Origin: Viscum album | Taxonomy: Eukaryota > Streptophyta > Magnoliopsida > Santalales > Viscaceae | Assembly (NCBI GenBank): GCA_963277665.1 | Contig: OY728158.1 | Location: forward strand, 599,998,818-600,062,817 | DNA: 64,000 nt | Reading direction: 5' to 3' | In this document: positions 36,637-49,240 of the stretch, piece after piece | Numbering within the stretch: the stretch's first letter is position 1 | How the letters are laid out: each line of letters begins with the position of its first letter | Program-made: the position numbers and the translations under genes | Notes under the pieces: generated by a model | Database searches by the model: none | Told to the model about the DNA's origin: nothing | What the model saw: only the letters and a program-made list of their open reading frames with translations

Positions 36637-39600
36637 AAAAGACCGGGAATCTATCATTTCAATATGAGAAGTTTGAAATTCCAAATCAATTGCTTAAAAT
36701 TTAAATAAATTATCACAAATGAATCATCATGAATTATAAAGAGTTGTAACTCTTGAATAATTTATAAAACAATTCTCCTTAAATGGATGAACATTCCGTT
36801 TCATTTGATTTTACTTGGATATCCTATAGAAATGGGGGAATATTTTTGGATTTGTAGGAATTAGATTTCTGATAAACTTGTTAAAAAAAACCCATATCTC
36901 CCCTTAAACTCTATATTTATATAAAACCATGATGAAAAAGGGATCCTTCCCAAATGTTAGTAGATTCATATAGCCTAGACATACCCTATGCAGAATTATC
37001 ACACTAGATACATCTCATTTATCACTATCAATCATGTTTCCCCAAGATTTGTAGGATTTATATCATCAAATAAAATATCAAAAACTCTTGATTTTATTTA
37101 TTTGAGACTACAAAAATGGATAGACTTTATGGTTTTATAAGTTATTTATATATTTTACACTATATATGCATAAATTATATCAAAAAAATCCCATATGTGG
37201 TATTATTTAGTCATTCTTATCATTTGAATCGATAATTTGAAAGAATAAACATGAAAAATGATAATTTGAAAAGGTGTGCAATGTTCCGTTCAAAATAGTA
37301 ATGGTTCAGAAATATTTCAATAACACAATAAGTTTTAAGTGGAAAAAATCATTTTCTTAAACAAAATTAAGACAATATCCTAGTTTATGTAAAACATACC
37401 AAAAAACATTTCAAAAAAATATACCATCATTTTTTTACATGACTAATACACGGTCATTAGATAACTTTTTTTTTGTTATCTCAATTACATGTATATACCA
37501 CATCATATTATATTATGGGAATTCATGGACCGAAATAGCTTACATATATGAAAATGGTCATGGTTTGTATGGAATGAGATTTTATAAGACTGTCATGACA
37601 AAACCAAACCCACACTCCATAATCTACCTAAAATCTCTTTCCAAAATGGTCATGGTTTATGGAATATCCATTTAATTGAAATGATGTAGATTTTTAATAT
37701 TAAATAGAAAAAACAAAGGCTATATAAGAGAAACATTCTATCCAATTTAAACCACCCCCACATAATGGTCTATATACGAAATGTTAATGGTGTGTAATAT
37801 TGTAATAAAAACATGTTTTTATAAAAATTCATAGAAGGAAATCATCAACATAAACTCGAAGGGACCATGATAAATATTAGGAGGATTTAAAATATAACTG
37901 AAATGTTTTAGTAGATGTTATCAATTTTTAATGTGATTTTTTATGGTCCTTAAATAAATAAAATATTTATAAATTATAAATAAGATCAATTATAAACTAT
38001 TTTTTATTAATTTATGAATTATTCATAACTAATGATATCAAATGTTTATATTTGAAGGATTTATTTTAAAAAATTATTTGAACCATTCCAAAAGGATTTC
38101 TCAATTATTTGATCAATTTTTTAAATAAATAAAAATGTATCATATTCAGTTTTTGTAACAATTTCAGATAAAATATAAATTTCAATGTGATTATAAAAGT
38201 TTTTCCTTAATTCCACATATTTTAAAAGAAGGAGGTCATATTAAATAAAATTTAAATTTATAATTTTGAAGATTCCACATTAGAATAAATGTTTGATATT
38301 CATATTTGTTTATTTTAGGCAATGTCTATACTGTAAGTTAATTTAAAACATTTCTGTAATTTCTTTATTTTATTAATTGTTCATGAATTTTATATTTCAA
38401 GTCTCAATTTATGAAGTGTCTCCTTATTTAATTATTATCTTATTTTTAATCTATATAAATTTTATATATTATGAATGGATGTATGGTTTTATTTAAAATG
38501 TTGAAATTTTAAATTATCATACAAAAATTATAGGATGTACTCATAGGTATGATAAATGATTTTTTTCTTTAACTTGGATTTTTATTATTAATTAGATATA
38601 TGATTTATTGTAATCTTTTTAGTTGAGGTACACAACCTTCATACGAGTGCACATGGTCAAGTATCACATTATATGGGAGTTCAATAGATCATATCTATAT
38701 GGATGACCGATTAATCTGCTAACTATTTCTACTAGTGTGATTGTTTATAGAGTTTTCTTGGTGAAATAAATAATTAAAAAATAGTATGAAACAAGAATTA
38801 AAGTTAAATGAAGAAAATAATGATAGGTTTTAAGAATAAGTTGACTAAATAGTGGGGTTCAAGATTGGTCTAGTATATTTATGTTACTTAGTCTTGAGTT
38901 TATCAGTTCTCTCCAAAACAAACTCTATATTCCTACACATGTTCTCTCTAAATGTATGCTTTATATTCTTTGTAAAAAGAAAGGTCACCATTAGGTTCTC
39001 TATTCTAACATCACTAAGATAATTAGTCTTTTTAACTCTATGAGATGGGTTCCTTATCCTAAAAATATAATCACACTATTCAAAGAAAAAAATCCCTAAT
39101 CCACTTATATAGGATTGGTTTTTTTTATTTTAATACTTCACCCTCTACCATATATTCATATAAAAGTTGATAAGGATAAAATATAGTTAATAACATAATT
39201 AAAATAAAGCCAAATTTTATTCATTCATGAAGTAGAAATAATATATAATTACACCACAATCTTCCCCACTAATTTCATCAAAAATCATGCTGACACTAAA
39301 ACATTCGTAAAAAACATAGATGAAGATGAATCTATAATGGGAAATGGTTTATAATCCTCAAATTTCCTCTACAAAAGCCTCAATGTCTCCTTTCCTAATT
39401 GTTGATCGTTGATGAGATAAATCTTTCGCCATCTTCCCTTATCGGTATGGGAGCTTCACTAAGTACAATATCTCTACTTTTGTTATATTTACCATGGAAT
39501 ATAAGTGATTAGATCTATCCACATGTCTATAAAAATTAATTCTACTAATGAAGTTAAACTCCCCTTGCCTTTGTGGATTATCCTCTCCCCTCTCTATCTC

Positions 39601-42530
39601 TCTCTCACTCTATCCCTTAGATTAGCTACCATCTGTCCATGTCAATAATGAATTTACTGATCAAGTTGTACATAAATGTTATGGGACTATTTTAGTCACC
39701 CATAATATGTGAATGTAATTTACAGTGAATATTAATGGATCTATGATCCCTAATTATTAATATAAATTATAACCAAAAATATTTATCCTTTTAAAAGTTT
39801 TTCAGTGATTTGGGGTGGCATGAACACTTCTCGAGTACAATTAAAACCTCACAAAAGAAATTTTAGAATTAGATCCCTATGAAAAAATTAAATTTTATGT
39901 GTCATTAATTGGGTCATGGAACTATATTGTTTTTTAAATTAATTCACAGGTATATATTCTCTAGAATCTGTTTAAATATTGATATATCACATGATAGTCA
40001 CTCACACTGCATTGGTACTCAGACATATCTTAGATAAGTAATAAAGGATATATTGGTGATGATGTATCCAAGGGGTGTGTTTCAATATTTCATTGGATAT
40101 GAAATGTACTATAAAAACATTTATATTTAAATGCACAAAATAGAGAAATTTAAGGATGATTATGTTGCATAGTATTTTTTATCTTGCATTGGGTCTCTAT
40201 ACTATGATATAGTTGGGAATACATATCATGTTTCTTCCTCATACTATATTATATCTAGGATATCCCTATGGTGATGTTTAGGGGATAAGATGGAGTGATA
40301 AAGTACTCTTATTCACTAAAACTAGATTCTTCTACCCTTGAATTACTCTCAAGATCCTCTTCATCAAATTATATTTTCCTCAACCGATACGGAGAGTTAT
40401 TTATATTTCCCCATTGGCATATTGATACATCCATAACATAAGAGTTAAGATTATATTGGAAATGGGATGTTTATTACGGTATCAACCATATATTATGATA
40501 TCATAATACCATATACTTAAATGAATTTAGTTTAAAATTACTTATCTTACTTCCTTGCATCAAACAACTTCCAAAACTGAATGATTTATCTTAAAATTTT
40601 ATTTTTCAAATTGTATACTGAATTAATAAAAATTAATTCAATTTTTGACACAATTAATATTTTATTCCCCAAAACCAATATATTTCAAAAACCACCATTT
40701 ATTTATGAAAATAAGATAAAGGAAAAAATAAATGAAAAATTTTTGCCCTAAATTATGTGATCAAATTTAAATATGGATTATATTTTAACATATTAAGTGT
40801 TAAAATTAAGATGAAATGGAAGTCACTATTGAGTAAGGAACCATGTTTAGATATACTTTGGGTCAAAGTGCTTACTAACCAACGAGATTAGGCATTATTT
40901 AGTGAATTTGGTATTTTTCACATGTCATAAGATGATTACACATATGAGTTTCATTATTTTCATATTTTTATAAAACTTTACATGAAAGGGTTTTATATAA
41001 CTTATTCATGGGATGGATTTAGATATGTGTAAATATAGTTGGATATTAATTTTTTTAGTAAAAAATATTTAGTTTTTGTAAATATTTAAACATCATTATG
41101 GCCTAAATATATTAATTTTGTGGGTATATGAGCTACCCAAAGGCCTTAAATCCTTCTATACATTTGGTATAATGGAGCTATAGGTTATCATGTGGGTATA
41201 AGTCTTGAGTATTGTATAATCCTTAGACTAGTAGACAAAGATGTAGTAGTAAAACTCATAGGTGGTGCCCACTATAAGTAAACATGGAGGTAGCAGGCAT
41301 AAACACCATTAGTAAAAGTTCATTCAAATCCTTGTATGGGGAAGGACTAGACCATGATGTGACATTGGGTGTGACTAAGCATAGACAATAGAAGGAGAAT
41401 TGAGATGGATTTTTCTAGTATAGTCTTTTAGACATTGGGTATTTAGGTCATTTGAAAAAATGCATGTCCTTTTTTATTTTGGCCTTTGGGGCTTGTACTC
41501 TAGACCTTCAGGACATGAAAGGGTCTGATATGAACCTAGTTACAAAGGGTATTTTCTATTAAAAATTTAAAGGCGTTCAGTACTAAGATAAAAATGGATA
41601 AAACAATTATAAAAAGAAACCATACATATAAAGGGAATACATGAGATAAGATGTTGATATTTTTTAATTCCCTTAAAATATTATTTGTTAGATTCTTTCC
41701 AGAGAAACACTTGTCATAACATTGATAAAAAACATGGTAAGTTCTTCTAATATTATATTACCATTTATTATCTTGTGTAAGGTATGAAATTTATGGGTGA
41801 ACCTAAATATATTAGTTTCCCACATTTGGAATATATTTTGGTAATAATTATCTAGGAACCCCTAATGTGTAGGGTACATAACAAATATGATTTTTTCCAT
41901 ATGATAGATTGGGTCAAAATTTATATGCAAAGAAATCCAATATCCATATATGATATGCTTGGTACCATAGCCAACCAAAATAGCTATGTGATGGGAGAAT
42001 TTCCAAAGAAACCCAAATCATAGGGAAACAAGGATTTTGACACACTTGCTCAAATGATGTATTAAAAAAGGGTTCATCATTTTTTTGTGATCAAATTTAA
42101 TAAAATTACTTGTTAAATAAATGTAAAACATCATAATATATGATAAAATCATATGTTTTTGGTAAAGTGGAATCAACATCATTGAACATGAATATGTGAT
42201 TAATATTGTCAAGGAAAATATTAATAGAAGAGACATATAGATTGGTAAAAGAGTGGTGGAATCATTCATGGGGAAGAAGGATGATTCTATGTGTCAGAAA
42301 AAATATTTCCCAAGAATAAAAATATTGAAGTTGTTAAATAGTTGAATATAATTATTATAAGAAGTGAAAAAAGAATCACTTGAGGTTTAAAAGGAATCAG
42401 ATGAAAAATAACCAAAAAGATTGTTTCTACTCATTTATTCCATATAATTTGGTATGATAATTACTTAAAGAGATTGTAGGTTTCATTTATATATTTATAT
42501 ATATATGATATTAGTTCTAAAATCATTACT
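36637..42530. other. Unassigned noncoding DNA
   Basis: About 5.9 kb with no paired repeat and no recognised protein. A C+T-rich low-complexity tract lies at 39585-39620. Frames at 37439-37675 (plus) and 42018-42269 (minus) show no motif. A slightly more G+C-rich stretch (41260-41560) has retroelement-LTR-like texture but no partner. It may hold old, unrecognisable insertions. The right edge is set by the tentative end of the copia LTR. Confidence 0.4.
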
Positions 42531-42680
42531 TGTAATTTTTTGATAATATAAATTAATTCAATAATAGTTTACTTGATTCGCTTAAAGTGTTGAGGATATA
42601 TAATCATGATATGTGATTTCTAGGTTTTTGTACTATGTTGATGGTACATGAGTTATGGGTTTCATGGGAAATCACTATGC

Positions 42681-42690
42681 CTATATATAG
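42681..42690 (-). promoter_or_regulatory. TATA box of the copia LTR
   Basis: Minus strand CTATATATAGGCATAG. It lies inside the LTR part that is cut off from the LTR start by the gypsy insertion. In the intact LTR it would be about 670 bp from the start. Confidence 0.6.
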
Positions 42691-43226
42691 TGTAAGAAAA
42701 TAGAAAACACATTCCAATATAAACTTTTAGGGAGATCAATAAGTTGAAATAAGAAAACCGTAAAATAATTGTACCTCATTATCCATGATTTTTATCTTAA
42801 TTAGTAGTGAGTTTGATTAGGTTTTCTACACATCAACGAAAAAGTTATTTCATGAAATAGTATCCTCTAGACACTAGATTCAAAAAACTCTTTAGTAGGA
42901 CCTCTTACCAAAATAATGTGATAGAACCTTCTCCTCAACAGTAAATAAAGTGAATGGAAATTAATATATCTTCATCCAACCAAGAATAAAGTTGTTTTCT
43001 CAAAAAGTGGTCTAAAATCCCTATTTTATATGCATCATTAAATTAATGAAGGATCGTCATAGAGTTATAATTTTTCACATATTATAAAATATCAAAAGAA
43101 ATAGTCTCCCACATCTTTTATTATTTTTATTTCTAAAATACATTAACAATCAGTTTTTTATCTACAATTTCTCAAATGATGGATCAATAGGTTAAAATAA
43201 ATATGAGAATTATCATTATAAATATA

Positions 43227-43231
43227 ATTAA
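43227..43231. other. Target site duplication of the gypsy element, left copy
   Basis: ATTAA immediately outside the LTR, identical to 61102-61106. It lies in the copia 3' LTR. Confidence 0.85.
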
Positions 43232-44692
43232 TATCACGAACCCCTCCCCACAAGGTGTACCCATCCTGGGCCGAAAATGTGAGAAGGAAGATAATGACCC
43301 CAGATTCCTGCCTCTAGTAGGCCCTGGGTTGGCGACTAGCACCGATGATATAGAAAACATGCAAATGGGAGGCATAACACTCTAAGAGAACACATGTAGA
43401 AAAGAGAGATAAGACTAAAACTGACCAACATTAAATCAGATAGAAATATAAATGGAAAAAAATGTCCACATATATAATGTCATTTAATAACTAATTCAAA
43501 TTAAGGGGAAAATACAAGTACCAAAATAAGGTAAAAATGGCAGCGACAACGAAGCCCAAACAGCTCCAGAATCCCAATCTAGTAACAATGATCATGTTCT
43601 CCAACCTATTCCAATTGACCTAAAAACATTTTATATGTTCATATGGTGAGTATAAACATATACTCAATTATGTCCTCCCCATCTCCTCTCATGAAAAAGT
43701 TATGAAAGCATGCTAAAGTAGAGTGAACAACAAGTAGAACTAACTCGTCAGCTAAACAAGAACAATGTGTTCCAAATCTCACCATGGCTACTCTCACCAA
43801 GTATCATATACAATAGTATGTAACATAATAAATAATATAAAGGGTACCCCACTACCACTTCCCCACTAGCTTTCTACATTTCCCCAATGTCGCACATCCT
43901 AAGCATCTCTCTCAAAAAAGGCTTGTTCGCAAGTACCTGGGTGATGCACCAAAATATGCAACTCCTGCAACAGAACCACTACATCCACATAACCAAAGTA
44001 ACCAGGTAGTTTTTGGGAGCCACCGCAACTCGACTAATATTTATCATACATAAGGCATTCTATATCAAGCCATTTCGACCCATACACTGAGTTAGGATCC
44101 TCAATACACCACAGCCTATACATGTTACACTTATAGTTTTCCATAAAAAACTATATCCCGAATATGTGTTTGTGAATAATCACAAGCCATTACAACCCTC
44201 TACACACTTATATGGGGAAAACTATCTAATGTGCCTACCATCACAAGTAACTACCAACAGAAGAGAGTGAGGCCAAAGGGGGTAGTCATTCATCCATCCT
44301 CCCACTGAAATGTTGAGCAAACACCCCCATCCCCCTCAGGGCTCAAAATCCCCAGGGTTTCAGTTGCCCAAAGTGATGGGGTGGAGAAGAGTGTAGAAAC
44401 AAAAAAGTACAAAACTTACAATAGTTCACAACCACACTATGGTAATAACCATGTATTAGACTCAACTATAGCTAATGTCTCTTGGACTCCCTACTACCAC
44501 TACTAAGACAATGTATCCTACAAGAATACAACCATTTAAATATCTTTAAATATTACTTCATTCCATTTTTATTAGTTATAATTTAAGTAAATTAATTCTT
44601 TAATCATTAATTAACCATTATTAATTCCAAATTATATTTCATGAGCATCACACCTAAAGTCCATTATTACTTTAAATTTTAACCTCATCATT
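43232..44692 (-). repeat. 3' LTR of the gypsy element, distal part
   Basis: Matches 57847-59272, beginning TATCACGAACCCCTCCCCAC. It ends in TCATT (44688-44692), the left target duplication of the nested element. Overlapping opposite frames at 43184-43375 and 43203-43385 are shadows in LTR DNA. Confidence 0.9.
44688..44692. other. Target site duplication of nested element, left copy (decayed)
   Basis: TCATT. The undisturbed partner LTR has GCATT at 59268-59272. Confidence 0.65.
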
Positions 44693-46398
44693 TGATGCAT
44701 GCCTGTTGTAGGGAATGGAAAAAAATTAATTTTACTAGTGCATCATAGAGGCTGACCAGGGTCATCTCACTTGAAGAGCCTTTTCAGTCATTCACTCACT
44801 TAATCTAATTTAACTAAACTACTTATTTTGGTTTATTTTATATTATCTAGGAATGTAATACAATTTAATTAAAATAAAAGATAAAACTAACATGCAATGA
44901 CAAAATGCAATTAATTGAGAAAGAACTTGGCCTTTTTGGGTTGGTTTGTGGGTTTCATCATTCTCATTTTTGGTATTTAAATTTAGTTTGATAATTCAAT
45001 TATGAGATCTCATTCATGAATTACTATTATTTTATTTATTGGTGTGAAATCTTGAATGAATTTAGCAATCATAACTTCACCTCCTCCTATAATCATGTTT
45101 GATACCACACCTCAATCGAGAGTGTGACATCGTCCAAGAACTGGCTCCATCGTATGTCATTTCAACCACTCAATGGATCAAATCCATCGTATGAAGATCT
45201 TATATCCAGAAGAATGGAGGGAAAAATTTTAATAGAAGAATACAAATGAGTTTGATATTATTTTTGTGGTGGACAATCGCTACACCCATGAACATCACTC
45301 TTTCTCATCAGAAACTTAATAAAACATCGGAATTTAAGCACATAATAAATGAAATTTTCACATGCCTCCTCCGAGACAAGTCTCAGGTTAACCCCTCATT
45401 TTTTAGGGTAAGAGGTCACGATGGATAATATGAAAAGAATAAAATAATAAAATAAGGATAAAAGATGAAGAATAAAACAGGGTGAATGGATGGACATAGA
45501 TATAAAAATAATGCATACATTTTATTAGAAATATAAATTACAATTGAAAACTAAAACAAAAATAAAGAAAAGAAATAAATAATAAATGAAATGGGAATAT
45601 TTTTGGCCTATCCTTCTCTCAGTGGAGATCTCCTCTTTGGTGCCTTGAATGAATGTAATGGAGAATGGGATGATTTGGGAAGGAGGTGAGGGCATCCTTT
45701 TATAGGCAGAATTCTGGACCCCAAAAGTTTGCACCTTGTTGTCCCCATAAATGGACGATTTATGTGTGGAACCCTTCATAAAGGTTGTTCCGTAATGGGC
45801 TTCCGTTACCCCTCCAATTTTCAGCTCATTTGGCTACTGTTTGTAAAAGTTATGAATTTTTCATTGGCGGTTTCGGTTTCTAGACGATGCTTCCAGGAAG
45901 GTTCCTCTAAAATTATGTCATTAAATGGCTTCCTTAATGACTTCAAAACTCCCCTAAATTTGTTGTAGAGTTGTTCCTCTCTGTACTCGTTCTTTCCTAG
46001 GTAGAAACACCTAATTTGGATATGTGTAGGCTGAGGTTCGGTTCCGTTACAGTGGTGGGGTCCACGCTATCTGCCCGGAAAAATGTCAACCTTAAATGAA
46101 TTTTTATTCATTTTATATGACCAAATCAGCTTCAGGTTCAGAAGATAAAGTTGAAAGAAAACAAATCAGGATTTTAAAAAAAATTAATCATAAAAGTTGG
46201 ATTTATATTTGTCATGAAATAACTAAAATACCATTGATGGAAAAATCTGTCTAAAATCCAGAATTATGTGTTTTTCACCATTTTTCTCATAATACAACAT
46301 AAATCCAAAATTGATTCATATAAGATCATATTGATTATTTGGTATGATTAAAAAATTTGAAATGCATATAAAAAATGTGGGAAATATTAGCTCTATCA
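44693..46398 (-). repeat. 3' LTR of nested element
   Basis: Aligns along its whole length with 49241-50948, for example CATAGAGGCTGACCAGGGTC near 44743 against 49291. Opposing short frames at 45246-45428, 45525-45779 and 45729-45968 are in LTR DNA and two of them recur in the other LTR. They are not called as genes. Confidence 0.93.
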
Positions 46399-46413
46399 AT
46401 TCCCCCACACTTA
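46399..46413 (-). promoter_or_regulatory. Polypurine tract of nested element
   Basis: Minus strand AAGTGTGGGGGAAT abuts the 3' LTR. It is the plus-strand priming site and confirms right-to-left orientation. Confidence 0.85.
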
Positions 46414-48760
46414 AACTATGCTTGTCCTCAAGCATAAAATCACAACATGGAATTGAGAGGACACCAATGTTACCAATATTCAAATTCGATGAAATATAAT
46501 CAAATAATTTTCAATGTTAAATCAGTCATTCAAAAAACTTCTTAAAATATAAATTTAATTTCTCATTATTCAAAGAAACAAATAATTCACATATTTTACT
46601 TTTCTACATTGAATAATAATCTAACCTCTCATTTCATTCATTCAAGCTCCTTGATTAATTATTATTAACCGTGCCAAGTCATGATTTACCTCAGTTTTTA
46701 TTCTTTTCTCACATCACTCATGACAAAATTCAAGTAGATTTTTTCTCGTATCATGAGAACATGTTCCTTATCCATAGGCTTGTGAATTTACTATTTTCTC
46801 CACTTTGTAAAGGCAAAAGACGCATAAAATCATGAGGACTTGAAATAAAGGTTCAAATGACTCTGAAGCATAAGGTTGGTAGGATTTGATGCTTTAAAAA
46901 TTAATGATCAAGGAGGAGGAAGATCTATGAAGTACAATGAATGATATTAAAAGTAAAAGTGTAATGAAATTCTCCCCTTCAAAGTAGAAACACCCACTTC
47001 CCAAAACTCAAATAAAAGGTTTTGATCATGTAAGTATAATGGATGATTTGTGCACCCTCTTGATTTTGTTATTTTGTAGTTTTTTTTCATTTTTTAAAAA
47101 TTATGATTAGATAAAACCACACATCCATCACCTAACCACATACGATCATAATATAGTTTGTCTGGAAAATGGTCATTTTTGTTCTCCCAAATCACAACCC
47201 ATTTTTTGGATCTTTTCATTTTCATCATTTTTTTAATTCAAGAGGGGAAAACAATATATTATAATAAATTATTTCACAACCTTTTAAAATTTCCACAATA
47301 ACACCCCCACACTTCTTCCTTACAATGTGTATCATCCTGTCCACCATGATTATCTTTTACCCCCACACATTAACTTTAAAATACCATGCAAATACCACGA
47401 GTAGGGTGGGAATGGAAAATGGCTTGAAACATGGCTCATCCCTATAAATGTCATTCATGGTCACTATGGGCTAAAATAAGGATTGATGTAACGGTGGTAT
47501 TTTAAGGATAAGTGGATTTTCAAATGATGCCACAATCATTTTAAATGTATTTTTGCACAATCATATCTTTGAAAAGTTTCAATACAATTTATTGTCGGTT
47601 ACATGTCCCATGACCACTCAAGAAATATGCACAATAATAAATAGGAAGTACTTGGTCTATAAATCCTATCAGGAATGGAAATATAACATTTGACAATCAC
47701 TCATGTCATGACTAATAATAATAAATCAATTCACATAAATTTCAGAAATTCAAAGCATGAAAGATGATAGGGTAATTTCATTTACATGAATTAATTAATT
47801 CCTTCAAATCATGAATCATTATTTCAATATCTATGCTTTATATTTAAAAATTAAATTCTACATTTCAATCATTTAATCATATAAACATTGAAATCTAAAA
47901 CATGGCATCGCTGGGTTCCTAAGAAACTCATGTCTCTTAGATAATTCGAGTAAAACATTAATTCAATTGTGGGCATGAAATTCTTATCTTTAAATATCAA
48001 ATCATGCTTTCGACCAAAAAAATGTAAGGAGTTTAAGAGATAATCATAAAATGTGAACTCCCTTTTGAAATTAAGATTTGGTCCTCTTCGTCCAATGCAT
48101 TGGGTTTCCTTCTGCCATCATGAACCTATAAAAGAAAACAACTCAATTAATCACAAGAATCATGTCATTAAGGCTCAAAAAGATAAGAGGGAGTGGGAGC
48201 ATGCTAAACTCTTTTCAAATAAACTAATTTCAAATCTAAATTACTATAAAGCATGTAAAGATAAATCTTAGTATGATCCCCCAAGTGGGCCCTGGAATCT
48301 TTTACTACCTCTAAAGGGCAGTACCAGCTTTTATCCAAAATCTGTCGGTGGATGAAGCTTCTTTGATTTGAACCACCACATGTGGCTCTTCCCAGCTTGC
48401 AATTTATTTTTATTATTGAGGAGGACTGCATGGGCATAATATACCAGATTTGCCCCCTTCTTAATTTGGTACAGCTTGCATGGAAGGGCTAGGATGAAGT
48501 AAAAAAGCCTCCTCCTCATTAGTTTCTACTTGTGAAACATTACCTTTCTCTTCTTGTGCTCCTTCTAGTAAATATTAAGTGTGTTTAGGGAGGTCTAAAT
48601 GTTCCTCAATAGTTGCATTTTATTTTCCCTCATTATCCACAAAGTCATAATATGAGATGACCAAATCAGAAAATTCAAAACTATTAGGGGTGATACTCAA
48701 ATTATTTTCAATAAAATTAAAATATTTTGAGTTTAAGATTGAATCATCTCCCTGAGTCGG
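46414..48760 (-). other. Internal noncoding region of nested element
   Basis: About 2.3 kb without reverse transcriptase, integrase or protease traces. Three short frames (48053-48271 plus, 48204-48437 and 48331-48519 minus) overlap each other and show no motif. The stretch 48260-48440 is more G+C-rich than its surroundings. Confidence 0.65.
46419..46434. other. Perfect hairpin next to the polypurine tract
   Basis: TGCTTG, loop TCCT, CAAGCA: a perfect six-base stem just upstream of the polypurine tract in the element's own direction. It is unchanged although the surroundings are decayed. Confidence 0.7.
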
Positions 48761-49081
48761 TTATATTTTAATCTCATATTCAATTGAATGTGCCTTTTGG
48801 AGTTGATATTCACTAGATGTAGGTAGGTATTCAGGCTCCTCCACTTCGATCTTGGATTCGAATTCTGGTATGTCTTCAATGAAATCCAGGAAGACTAGTG
48901 GCACTTCCATCCTGGCCTTGAATCTTTTTAAGTCAACTTGGTGTTCATCGACCATGGCCATCAAATCTTCCAGTAAGATCCATGTTTCTATGCCTCTTTC
49001 CACCTTCTTGAACATTATCATAAGTGCATCAGCTCTTCGTTGGAGGGCCTCCTCAGTGTAGTCTTTTTCTTGTTCTTGCAA
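48761..49081 (-). CDS. Unrecognised acidic 106-residue protein of the nested element
   Basis: The longest frame in the nested element, in the usual gag position, starting 138 bp after the primer binding site. It encodes a hydrophilic protein rich in Glu, Asp and Lys, with heptad-like spacing of Leu, Met and Ile in residues 12-60 that suggests a helical or coiled-coil protein (inference). A run of acidic and Pro residues follows, and the C-terminus is Tyr-Glu-Ile-Lys-Ile. I see no zinc knuckle, signal peptide or membrane segment, and I do not recognise the family. The Met start is the first in frame, but a longer frame in the intact element is possible. The plus-strand frame at 48852-49061 is its antisense shadow. 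It may be a gag remnant or a protein peculiar to this non-autonomous family. Confidence 0.5.
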   Translation of the reverse strand: MQEQEKDYTEEALQRRADALMIMFKKVERGIETWILLEDLMAMVDEHQVDLKRFKARMEVPLVFLDFIEDIPEFESKIEVEEPEYLPTSSEYQLQKAHSIEYEIKI

Positions 49082-49218
49082 CTGTGAGTAATTGTTCCAT
49101 GCAAAATACTTTGAATTTAATGCTTCATGGAAAAAAGTTATTTTTGAAAAAAAAATAAAAATAATTAAAGTTATCTAAAATTTTAAAATATAATAAGTAA
49201 AGTAAATAGATGATTAGC

Positions 49219-49236
49219 TCCCCAGCAATAGCACCA
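49219..49236 (-). promoter_or_regulatory. Primer binding site of nested element (tRNA-Asp)
   Basis: The plus strand TCCCCAGCAATAGCACCA matches the 3' end of plant tRNA-Asp, TCCCCGGCAACGGCGCCA, at 15 of 18 positions. All three differences are C-to-T or G-to-A, as expected from decay of methylated cytosines. It lies four bases from the LTR. Confidence 0.85.
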
Positions 49237-49240
49237 GTTT

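Larger units (their letters stand above)
42531..43231 (-). repeat. Copia 3' LTR, second part
   Basis: Continuation of the LTR after the gypsy insertion, ending to the right in the second ATTAA (43227-43231). It holds a CTATATATAG box at 42681-42690 with a leader-like stretch below it. The left end at 42531 is the best TG start seen, giving an LTR of roughly 0.83 kb once the insertion is removed. Confidence 0.5.

Noticed and set aside
39360..39480. Possible short coding exon on the minus strand starting ATGGCGAAAG near 39433
   Set aside because: A stop follows after about 25 codons, and no homology, splice pattern or promoter supports it.
45525..45779. Related frames in both LTRs of the nested element (45525-45779 and 50099-50287) as a conserved protein
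   Set aside because: They are similar only because the LTRs are duplicates. The LTR copies carry differing lengths and the frame includes LTR control sequence.
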